A DNA stretch of 47,666 nt from JABCPE02 sp963530295 (lineage in GTDB: Bacteria > Bacteroidota > Bacteroidia > Flavobacteriales > Weeksellaceae): the NCBI GenBank assembly GCA_963530295.1, contig CAUSCF010000015.1, forward strand, positions 1-47,666. The letters run 5' to 3'. Positions 7,540 through 14,719 of this stretch are shown piece by piece. Made by a program: the position numbers and the translations under genes. Numbering within the stretch: position 1 is the stretch's first letter; every line of letters begins with the position of its first letter. The notes below the pieces were generated by a model that saw only the letters and a program-made list of their open reading frames with translations, did not search any database and was not told the origin of the DNA.

Positions 7540-7827
7540 TTATAGAATGATGATTTGGGTAATTTCTATTCCCAGTTCAGAAGAAATTTTATTAACATAA
7601 AACGATTTTCGCATCTGGAAATCGTTTTTTAGTAAAGGAGATTTTATTTTTAGGCTGAGAACGCCTTTGTTTAGCCGAACTTGTTCTATTTCATTAAAAA
7701 GACTTTCGTCTAAGTATTCTCGGAGAAAGTCTTTTATTTTAAATGAAACCAAAATCTCATCAAAACCATAGATTTTGGCCAAACTTTTTACCAATTCTGA
7801 AGAGTGAAATTCTCTTTTCTTTCTCAT
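7540..7827 (-). CDS. DUF721 / DciA-like protein
   Basis: 95 residues, a short single-domain member of the DUF721 family. DciA, the characterised member, helps load the replicative helicase DnaB in bacteria that lack DnaC or DnaI. N-terminal helices (ELVKSLAKIYGFDEILVSFKIKDFLREYL) are followed by the beta segment EQVRLNKGVLSLKIKSPLLKNDFQMRK, the typical DUF721 pattern of basic residues after a conserved hydrophobic strand. It is the last gene of the minus-strand run and its stop directly abuts the mtgA stop (7537-7539), leaving no space for a terminator between these convergent genes. The helicase-loader role is inferred from family only. Confidence 0.8.
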   Translation of the reverse strand: MRKKREFHSSELVKSLAKIYGFDEILVSFKIKDFLREYLDESLFNEIEQVRLNKGVLSLKIKSPLLKNDFQMRKSFYVNKISSELGIEITQIIIL

Positions 7828-7838
7828 GTAAGAAAAAA

Positions 7839-8561
7839 TTATTTGTCGATTTCTAATCTTTTTTGGTAAGCCTGAACAGTATTTTCCATGCCCATGTAGA
7901 GAGCCTCGCTGATGAGTGCATGCCCTATGGACACCTCCAAAAGATTTGGGATAGTTTCTGCAAAATATCGTAGATTTTCAAGGCTTAAATCGTGCCCAGC
8001 ATTGATGCCCAGCCCTAGTTCACTTGCACGGACAGCTGTTTCTAAATAAGGTTTGATAGCCGCTTCTTTATTGGCTTTGTATCCAGAAGCATAGGCCTCT
8101 GTGTATAGTTCTATGCGGTCAGCTCCTGTTTTAGCAGCATAATCACAAAGTTCAGGTTTAGGGTCAAGGAAAATAGAAGTCCTAATCCCAGCTCGTTTAA
8201 ACTCCGATATAATATCTGTCAGAAAATACAGGTGAGTTTTGGTATCCCAGCCAGCATTGGAAGTGATGGCATTGTCTGCATCAGGAACCAGAGTCACCTG
8301 CGTAGGCTTGATTTCTAAAACCATGTCTATGAATGGTCGGTGCGGATTGCCTTCGATATTAAATTCCGTATGCACCAGCGGTTTTAGGTCATAGACATCT
8401 TGTTTTGTGATGTGGCGCTGGTCTGGTCTTGGGTGGATGGTGATGCCATCTGCACCAAACTCCTGAATTTTCACTGCGGCTTCTGTCACGCTGGGAAGCA
8501 GCCCTCCTCTGGAATTTCGGAGGGTCGCTATTTTATTGATATTTACGCTTAATTTTGTCAT
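7839..8561 (-). CDS. pdxJ: Pyridoxine 5'-phosphate synthase
   Basis: 240 residues, the normal family length. PdxJ condenses 1-deoxy-D-xylulose 5-phosphate with 3-amino-2-oxopropyl phosphate to make pyridoxine 5'-phosphate in the cytoplasm. Family motifs are LSVNINKIATLRNSRGG at the N-terminus, ADGITIHPRPDQRHI, FNIEGNPH, TLVPD, TGADRIELYTE, GLGINAGHDLSLENL and EVSIGHALISEAL. It is 11 bases upstream of the DUF721 gene in the same run. serC, also needed for the DXP-dependent vitamin B6 route, is at 38234-39289. Confidence 0.97.
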   Translation of the reverse strand: MTKLSVNINKIATLRNSRGGLLPSVTEAAVKIQEFGADGITIHPRPDQRHITKQDVYDLKPLVHTEFNIEGNPHRPFIDMVLEIKPTQVTLVPDADNAITSNAGWDTKTHLYFLTDIISEFKRAGIRTSIFLDPKPELCDYAAKTGADRIELYTEAYASGYKANKEAAIKPYLETAVRASELGLGINAGHDLSLENLRYFAETIPNLLEVSIGHALISEALYMGMENTVQAYQKRLEIDK

Positions 8562-8610
8562 TGAAAAGATTTAAATTTTTTTCAAAAATACTAAAAACCA
8601 TGCAGATGAA

Positions 8611-9543
8611 CTACAAGGATTTTAATTTACCTTTGAAATCATCTATGGATTGGTAGCCTTTTTGGGACATAATTTCTTTTAATTCAGATAGAAGTCGCCC
8701 AAATATAGACGGATTTTCTTTCATCAGCTGAGAGCCTACCTGAACCATACTTGCTCCGCAGAGAATATGCTCAAAGACATCTTGCCCTGTGAGAACGCCG
8801 CCGCAGCCGATGACTTGGATGTTTTTATTTAGTCTGGTGTACATCGCGCGGACATTAGCCAGAGCGGTAGGTTTGATGTATTCGCCGCCGATTCCGCCAA
8901 ATCCATCCTTTGGTTTGATAACGACTTCTTCTTTTTCCGTGTCGATATAGAGCCCGTTTCCGATGGAGTTGATACAATTCACATAGTGAAGCGGAAATTT
9001 ATTCAGCACTTCTGCAATTTTGTCAAAATGAGCCATATCGAAATAAGGCGGAAGTTTTACGCCCAAAGGTTTTTCGATGAAAGTAAAAACTTCTTGTAAA
9101 ATTCGTTCTGTAGCCTCAAAATCATAGCCTGTCTGAGGTTTTCCAGGGACATTAGGACAAGAGAGGTTAAGCTCTATAATGCCTTTAAAATCAGATGAAT
9201 TCACTTTTTTCAGCATTTCCATATTTTCCTCAAAAGACATTCCTGCCACGGAGAGGAAGATGGTTTGTTCGTGCTTTTCTTGGAATTTTAGGGCATAATC
9301 GAGATAGTAGTCCAGCCCTTCATTAGGCAGTCCCATGGAGTTGATAGTTCCTAGTGGAACTTCCACATATCGCGGCGATGGATTTCCTTCGCGGTATTTC
9401 GCTGTGGCACTTTTGGTTACGAAACTTCCGCAGTCAGAGAGGTGAAGTTCGTTTAGTTTTTCTTCCGATTCGCACCAGCATCCAGAGGCGTTCATCAGTG
9501 GATTTTCGAAGGTGTAATTTCCGATTTTAGATTTGAGGTTCAT
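8611..9543 (-). CDS. pyrD: Dihydroorotate dehydrogenase, class 1A (fumarate-type)
   Basis: 310 residues, the usual class 1A length. The enzyme oxidises dihydroorotate to orotate in pyrimidine synthesis, with FMN. The catalytic cysteine loop is ELNLSCPNVPGKPQTGYDFE, close to Lactococcus lactis PyrDA as I remember it, and the C-terminal QKGYQSIDDFKGKLKSL is likewise class 1A-like. There is no N-terminal membrane extension as in class 2, and no PyrK partner (class 1B) is adjacent. Class 1A enzymes are cytosolic dimers that use fumarate. FMN-site motifs are VKLPPYFD and GCGGVLTGQDVFEHILCGASMVQVG. It lies between the GNAT gene and pdxJ in the minus-strand run. Confidence 0.93.
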   Translation of the reverse strand: MNLKSKIGNYTFENPLMNASGCWCESEEKLNELHLSDCGSFVTKSATAKYREGNPSPRYVEVPLGTINSMGLPNEGLDYYLDYALKFQEKHEQTIFLSVAGMSFEENMEMLKKVNSSDFKGIIELNLSCPNVPGKPQTGYDFEATERILQEVFTFIEKPLGVKLPPYFDMAHFDKIAEVLNKFPLHYVNCINSIGNGLYIDTEKEEVVIKPKDGFGGIGGEYIKPTALANVRAMYTRLNKNIQVIGCGGVLTGQDVFEHILCGASMVQVGSQLMKENPSIFGRLLSELKEIMSQKGYQSIDDFKGKLKSL

Positions 9544-9568
9544 GAGTAATTATTTTATTAGGTTAAAC

Positions 9569-10096
9569 TTAATTTTGATATACGATTTTATGAATTTCTG
9601 CAATGGTCTGAGTCAGATTATCAGGCTCAAAAGTTCCCATTAGCCAGAGATTTAGTGGGTTTTTGTCTTGGCTGTAGCTTGGTTGGATATAGCTCTCGTC
9701 CAAAACGGAGAAACCATTTTTTTTGTAAAAACCTACTCTTCGTTCAGCTATGTCGCTCAGCTCTTTGGGTTCGGTTTCTAGCACGATGTTTCCGAGGTTT
9801 TCAGTCAAAATAGATAGAATGGTGGAGCCTAAATTAGCACCACGAAGAGCCTCGAAAATCTCAAAATGCTCTATAAATGTAAACTCCGAAAACTCCCATA
9901 CAATGAGGTATCCAGCGAGGTTTTCTCCTTTGAAAATGGACAATATCTTGCTGTGGTGATTTTCTAAAAGCTTGTAAAACTGCTCCTCATCTCTTCGCTC
10001 ATCAGCTGGGAAGGAAGCGCAGTACGAGGAGAAAATATGTCTGTGTTCTTCTCCTTTTGCGGGTTGTATTTGTATGTCGTTTAGAGTAAAAATCAT
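9569..10096 (-). CDS. GNAT-family acetyltransferase-like protein
   Basis: 175 residues. The central fold looks like GNAT: FKGENLAGYLIVWEF (beta 4), then FTFIEHFEIFEALRGANLGSTILSILTEN, in which RGANLGS stands at the acyl-CoA pyrophosphate loop (normally R/QxxGxG/A). ERRVGFYKKNGFSVLDESYIQPSY is the usual C-terminal beta strand. The CoA loop is slightly degenerate. The substrate is unknown. It is 16 bases after the DUF2851 gene and 25 before pyrD, so it is part of the same run. Confidence 0.8.
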   Translation of the reverse strand: MIFTLNDIQIQPAKGEEHRHIFSSYCASFPADERRDEEQFYKLLENHHSKILSIFKGENLAGYLIVWEFSEFTFIEHFEIFEALRGANLGSTILSILTENLGNIVLETEPKELSDIAERRVGFYKKNGFSVLDESYIQPSYSQDKNPLNLWLMGTFEPDNLTQTIAEIHKIVYQN

Positions 10097-10112
10097 TAGG
10101 TTTAAAATTAAA

Positions 10113-11351
10113 TTAAAATTGTGTTTGACAGCATTCTAAGCATCTTTTTTGGCTACACCAGTTTTTGTATAAATATAAGAACGCTTGGGAATCTAAGGCA
10201 GATTTTATCTTCGCGCCTAAATTTTTCCATTGTTTGATAATGGAGTTTTTCTCTGGTTTTAGATTTCGGTAAAAATCAAATATAATTTTCTGATTATCAG
10301 TTTTTTCCTTGTGATAGGAATAAATCACAGGAAGGATGGCATTCAGTAAAATAATTTCTATGAAATCATCTGAAAGTTTTTTGGTTTTTGTTTCGCTTTC
10401 CTTTCCGAAAACATAGTGATTTTGCCAGTATTCAGAGGTTTTTATGTCTTTGAATAAGTTTTTCAGTTCCTCCACGCTTTTGGCATTGATGATTTTTGAA
10501 AATAAATTCTGATACCGAGAATACAGCTGAGCTAGCTGCGAGAGCCTTATAGTAGGGAACGAAACGGGCATCATCCGCATAAATTTAGCAGGGAAAACGA
10601 TGTCATTTATCCCAAATTTCGCCCTTAAAAACTCAAATTCTTTCAGCCATTTCTGACTGTCTTTTTCCGAATTATTTAGCAAATCTGCTTTTCCAAATAA
10701 GAGGCTTTCCAGCTGAAAAGGATTTTGAGAGATTTTTTTAATGATTTTAAAATCAATGCTTTGGGCGATTTGGAGAAAAGTTTCCGAATTTACTTTCAGC
10801 CCAAAAGAGTAGGCTATTCTCTGGAACAAAACCGCCTCGTAATCGTTCTTTGTAGCTAGTAACTGCTGTTTGATTTCTTTGTCTTTTTCCTCTAATTTTT
10901 GCAAAACGATTTCCTCGGAAAAATAATTAGGGATTTTTTTGATGCTGAAAATATCTTCACAAGGAATAAAATCCTTTTCTTTATCAAAGTTATAGTACTG
11001 AAAATCAGGGTTTTCAATATAGTTTTTCAGTTCCAGTGTAGGAATATTTTTTTCTTTCAGTTCCGAAATTTCTTGGTCGTGTTCAAAAACGACATGAAGG
11101 ATAACGGACTGATAATCTTTCTGTTCCGAATGTTTGTGTAGAAGCCAATCGGAAGATTTTACATGGAATTCAGCATTCCCGAAGAATGTGATGCCTTGCG
11201 TTTTTATTTTTACCGAATGAAAATCAGGACCAGCATTGCTATTCAGTTTTCCAAAATCTAGGATTTCGATAGGGTTTCCATTCGTATCCTTGAACAAGAG
11301 CGGATTAAAAACCTTGTTTTCCCAAAGAGTTTGTAAAAACTTTTCTTTCAT
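10113..11351 (-). CDS. DUF2851 family protein
   Basis: 412 residues, matching the DUF2851 family of Bacteroidota. Family signatures are NSNAGPDFHSVKIKTQG, NAEFHVKSSDWLLHKH and YQSVILHVVFEHD in the first 110 residues. The acidic and histidine residues there (AGPDF, EFHVKSSDW) recall a PD-(D/E)XK nuclease core, but activity has not been assigned as far as I know. The C-terminus has a Cys cluster, CSQKRCLECC. The start ATG follows the upstream symporter stop with no gap (TAA then ATG), so the pair is almost certainly co-transcribed. Confidence 0.85.
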   Translation of the reverse strand: MKEKFLQTLWENKVFNPLLFKDTNGNPIEILDFGKLNSNAGPDFHSVKIKTQGITFFGNAEFHVKSSDWLLHKHSEQKDYQSVILHVVFEHDQEISELKEKNIPTLELKNYIENPDFQYYNFDKEKDFIPCEDIFSIKKIPNYFSEEIVLQKLEEKDKEIKQQLLATKNDYEAVLFQRIAYSFGLKVNSETFLQIAQSIDFKIIKKISQNPFQLESLLFGKADLLNNSEKDSQKWLKEFEFLRAKFGINDIVFPAKFMRMMPVSFPTIRLSQLAQLYSRYQNLFSKIINAKSVEELKNLFKDIKTSEYWQNHYVFGKESETKTKKLSDDFIEIILLNAILPVIYSYHKEKTDNQKIIFDFYRNLKPEKNSIIKQWKNLGAKIKSALDSQAFLYLYKNWCSQKRCLECCQTQF

Positions 11352-12521
11352 TTAGTCGTTAGTTTTCTGTTTTTCACCCAAAATAGTATCCGTAATTACG
11401 GCTATTGCGCAGTCTCCTGTGACATTTCCAGCCGTTCCGAAGCTGTCCATAGCGATGTAGAGCGAAATCATCAGCGCTTGGCTTTTTTCATCAAATCCAA
11501 GCATAGAACCGATAATCCCGATAGCCGCCATAATAGCACCACCAGGGACTCCAGGCGCAGCCACCATAGCAATGCCAAGCATGAAAATAAATCCTGCATA
11601 ATCTAAGAAATCAATCGGCATCTGCTGTACTACCATCAGAGCAATGGTGCAGGCTACTATTTTCAGGGCACTTCCAGATAAATGTATCGTCGCACAAAGA
11701 GGAATAACCAGTTTTGCTACCTTTTCCGAAACGCCGTTTTTGATAGTCTGCTGTAAGGAAACAGGAATGGTAGCCGCCGAAGACTGTGTTCCCAGAGCCG
11801 TGATATAGGCGGGTATCATGTTTACTAACATTTTAAAAGGATTTTTCCTTCCGATGATTCCAGCGATGGTAAATAAAAATATCAAAAACAAAATATGAAG
11901 CCCAAAAATAATGGCGATAATTTTAATGAAAATAGAAACAATCGTGAAAACTTCGCCTGTATGTGCCATTCCTAAAAAGATTCCAAAAATATACAATGGA
12001 AGCAGCGGAATAAGAATGCGGGCAATGACATTAGAGATGATAATTTCAAATTCCTCAAAAACCTGTAACAATGTAGAATTGTGGATTTTAGAAATTCCTA
12101 TTCCTACCATAAAGGCCAAAACCAGCGCCGTCATCACATCAAACATAGGAGGAATGCTCAGCGAAAAATAAGGCTTGATTTCAGTAACTTTTGAGACATC
12201 ACTCAGCGACTGCCCTTCTAAAATACTTGGGAAAGTGCTGATACTCACACCGTAGGAAACAAAACCCGCTAAAAGCGTAGATAAATAAGCCAATCCTGCC
12301 GTTACAAGCACTATTTTACTGGCTGTTCCGCCCAGTTTTCCTATCGATGGGACTATCAGTCCTATGATAATCAAAGGGATACAGAACCCAAGAAACTGAC
12401 TAAATAGCCCATTGAAAGTAAGAAAAACTTTTAAAAATTCTTGATTTACATATTTTCCAAAAATTATTCCTAAAATAATAGCAATCAGTATTTGAAGCAA
12501 GAGATTGTTGCTTTTTTTCAT
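11352..12521 (-). CDS. Dicarboxylate/amino acid:cation symporter (DAACS family)
   Basis: 389 residues, an inner-membrane secondary transporter of the glutamate/aspartate/dicarboxylate/serine family (GltP, SstT, DctA relatives). Multiple hydrophobic segments run throughout. The serine-rich re-entrant loop GTQSSAATIPVSLQQ, the GSALKIVACTIALM segment and the C-terminal AAPGVPGGAIMAAIG and AMDSFGTAGNVTGDCAIAVI are diagnostic; the last includes the substrate-binding N and D residues. Which amino acid or acid it carries cannot be told. It is the first gene of the minus-strand run, with TATATTTG at 12545-12538, 16 bases before the ATG. Confidence 0.92.
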   Translation of the reverse strand: MKKSNNLLLQILIAIILGIIFGKYVNQEFLKVFLTFNGLFSQFLGFCIPLIIIGLIVPSIGKLGGTASKIVLVTAGLAYLSTLLAGFVSYGVSISTFPSILEGQSLSDVSKVTEIKPYFSLSIPPMFDVMTALVLAFMVGIGISKIHNSTLLQVFEEFEIIISNVIARILIPLLPLYIFGIFLGMAHTGEVFTIVSIFIKIIAIIFGLHILFLIFLFTIAGIIGRKNPFKMLVNMIPAYITALGTQSSAATIPVSLQQTIKNGVSEKVAKLVIPLCATIHLSGSALKIVACTIALMVVQQMPIDFLDYAGFIFMLGIAMVAAPGVPGGAIMAAIGIIGSMLGFDEKSQALMISLYIAMDSFGTAGNVTGDCAIAVITDTILGEKQKTND

Positions 12522-12537
12522 TTTTTATAAAATTTCC

Positions 12538-12601
12538 CAAATATAAAATTTATTTCTCGTTCAAAAAACACTGATTTTTATCAAAAAAATATGTATCTTT
12601 G
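12538..12601. promoter_or_regulatory. Divergent promoters: symporter run (minus) and gyrB (plus)
   Basis: The minus-strand -7 box TATATTTG is at 12545-12538. The plus-strand -7 box TATCTTTG is at 12594-12601, with a T-rich stretch about 20 bases upstream as a possible -33. Both face outward into their genes from a 105-base spacer. Confidence 0.6.
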
Positions 12602-12626
12602 TAATTCACTAAATTTTTGAAAATAC

Positions 12627-14558
12627 ATGAGCGAAAAACAGTATACAGCGAGTAGTATTCAAGCATTGGAAGGTATAGAGCATGTGCGTCTCAGACCGTC
12701 AATGTACATTGGAGATGTGGGGGTTAGAGGGCTTCATCACTTGGTTTATGAGGTGGTAGATAACTCTATAGATGAGGCTTTAGCAGGATATTGTGATACT
12801 ATTTCGGTGACTATTCATCAAGGAAATGGTATTTCTGTAAGAGATAATGGGCGAGGTATTCCAGTGGATTTCCACGAAAAAGAACAAAAATCTGCTCTAG
12901 AGGTGGTAATGACCAAAATAGGGGCAGGAGGTAAGTTTGATAAAGATTCTTACAAGGTTTCTGGGGGGCTTCATGGTGTAGGTGTTTCGTGTGTGAATGC
13001 GCTTTCTACATCGTTGATAGCTACTGTTCAGAGAGATGGTAAAATCTACCAGCAGAAATATTCACAAGGTAAAGCTCTTGGGAATGTTCAGGAAATCGGT
13101 ACTTCAGAAATTACTGGGACAGAGGTGTTTTTCCAGCCAGATGAATCTATTTTTAATGAATTAGTATATAACTATGATACTTTGGCGGCTCGTCTTCGTG
13201 AGTTGGCTTTCCTTAATAAAGGAATTACCATCACTCTTACAGATGAAAGAGTAAAAGAGGAAAACGGAGAGTTTAAAAGCGAAACTTTTTATTCTGAAGG
13301 AGGACTGAAGGAATTTGTAGAGTTCATTGATGGAAACAGAGAGGGGATAATGGATGTTATCTTCATGGAAGGAGAGCGAGATGATATCCCTGTAGAAGTA
13401 GCGATGAGATATAATACTTCGTTCAATGAGAACCTGCATTCTTATGTAAATAATATCAACACACATGAGGGAGGAACTCATTTGGCTGGTTTTAGAAGAG
13501 CTTTGACTAGAACGCTCAAAAAATATGCTGATGAACTAGGTATTCCACAAAAAGAAAAAGTGGAAGTTACAGGAGATGACTTCCGTGAGGGGCTTACAGC
13601 GGTGATTTCTGTGAAGGTAATGGAGCCTCAGTTTGAGGGACAGACTAAGACTAAACTTGGGAATTCCGAAGTTTCTGGTGCAGTGGATAAGATAGTGGGA
13701 GAGATGCTCTCTAACTTCCTTGAAGAAAATCCAAACGAAGCCAAGCAGATTGTCCAAAAAGTAGTTTTAGCGGCGAAAGCTCGTCAGGCGGCGAAGAAAG
13801 CCCGTGAAATGGTGCAGAGAAAATCGCCATTGGGAGGCTCTGGTTTACCTGGGAAACTAGCCGATTGTTCATCTAAAGACCCATCTATAAGCGAAATTTT
13901 CCTAGTAGAGGGAGACTCTGCGGGAGGAACAGCTAAAGGAGGAAGAGATAGAAATTTCCAAGCGATTTTACCGCTGAGAGGTAAGATTCTAAATGTGGAA
14001 AAATCTATGCTTCACAAGGTTTATGATAATGATGAGATTAAAAATATTTATACGGCACTTGGGGTTTCTGTAGGGACAGAGGAAGACAGCAAAGCACTGA
14101 ACTTGTCTAAACTAAGATACCATAAAATAGTGATTATGACCGATGCCGATATAGATGGTTCGCATATTTCTACGCTTATTCTTACATTCTTCTTCCGTTA
14201 CATGAAAGAGCTTATAGAGAATGGGTATGTATACATCGCATCACCGCCGCTATATCTTCTGAAGCGAGGAAATAAAAAACTCTATGCATGGAATGACAAG
14301 GAGAGAGAGGAGCTTACCAAAGAACTTTCTGCAGATGGCAGGGGCGTAGAAATCCAGCGATACAAAGGTCTTGGGGAGATGAATGCAGAGCAGCTTTGGG
14401 AAACTACACTTAACCCAGAAAATAGAATCCTAAAACAGGTGACTATAGAAAATGCAGGAGAAGCTGATAGAATTTTCTCCATGCTGATGGGAGATGAAGT
14501 TCCGCCAAGAAGAGAATTTATAGAAAAGAACGCTGTCTATGCTAATATAGATGCGTAG
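12627..14558 (+). CDS. gyrB: DNA gyrase subunit B
   Basis: 643 residues. GyrB is the ATPase half of DNA gyrase, which introduces negative supercoils. The GHKL ATPase domain shows EVVDNSIDEALAGYC, VRDNGRGIPVDFH and GGLHGVGVSCVNALS. The transducer follows, and the TOPRIM domain shows FLVEGDSAGGTAKGGRDR, LPLRGKILNVEKS and MTDADIDGSHI, with the C-terminal RYKGLGEMNAEQLW. The length agrees with Bacteroidota GyrB, which lacks the 165-residue insert of E. coli GyrB. The start at 12627 gives MSEKQYTASSIQALEG. The gene stands alone, with its own promoter and a strong terminator at 14581-14617. Confidence 0.97.
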   Translation: MSEKQYTASSIQALEGIEHVRLRPSMYIGDVGVRGLHHLVYEVVDNSIDEALAGYCDTISVTIHQGNGISVRDNGRGIPVDFHEKEQKSALEVVMTKIGAGGKFDKDSYKVSGGLHGVGVSCVNALSTSLIATVQRDGKIYQQKYSQGKALGNVQEIGTSEITGTEVFFQPDESIFNELVYNYDTLAARLRELAFLNKGITITLTDERVKEENGEFKSETFYSEGGLKEFVEFIDGNREGIMDVIFMEGERDDIPVEVAMRYNTSFNENLHSYVNNINTHEGGTHLAGFRRALTRTLKKYADELGIPQKEKVEVTGDDFREGLTAVISVKVMEPQFEGQTKTKLGNSEVSGAVDKIVGEMLSNFLEENPNEAKQIVQKVVLAAKARQAAKKAREMVQRKSPLGGSGLPGKLADCSSKDPSISEIFLVEGDSAGGTAKGGRDRNFQAILPLRGKILNVEKSMLHKVYDNDEIKNIYTALGVSVGTEEDSKALNLSKLRYHKIVIMTDADIDGSHISTLILTFFFRYMKELIENGYVYIASPPLYLLKRGNKKLYAWNDKEREELTKELSADGRGVEIQRYKGLGEMNAEQLWETTLNPENRILKQVTIENAGEADRIFSMLMGDEVPPRREFIEKNAVYANIDA

Positions 14559-14580
14559 GAAAATATAAAACCATACCAAA

Positions 14581-14617
14581 TAACACTTCTAAAAATTTTT
14601 AGGAGTGTTATTTTTTT
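14581..14617 (+). terminator. gyrB terminator
   Basis: A 15-bp inverted repeat (14581-14595 with 14596-14610, TAACACTTCTAAAAA and its complement with one T-G pair) is followed by a run of seven T. It lies 22 bases after the gyrB stop. Confidence 0.9.
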
Positions 14618-14621
14618 ATAA

Positions 14622-14640
14622 AATAATGATAATTTTCATA
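14622..14640 (+). promoter_or_regulatory. Putative Fur box
   Basis: AATAATGATAATTTTCATA matches the classical 19-base Fur consensus GATAATGATAATCATTATC at 14 positions, including an unbroken run of 11 in the left part. It lies upstream of a TACTTTTG -7 box (14673-14680) and of a siderophore-type TonB receptor, where iron control is expected. The AT-rich background raises the chance of a false match. Confidence 0.5.
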
Positions 14641-14672
14641 AATTTAAATAATACCAATTAGAAAAAATATGT

Positions 14673-14680
14673 TACTTTTG
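14673..14680 (+). promoter_or_regulatory. -7 box of the siderophore receptor operon
   Basis: TACTTTTG fits TAnnTTTG and lies 39 bases before the ATG at 14720. No good -33 box is seen about 20 bases upstream, which would suit a regulated promoter. Confidence 0.45.
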
Positions 14681-14719
14681 TGCGAAATTTTTTAGAAAAA
14701 GTAGCAAAAATATCGTTTT

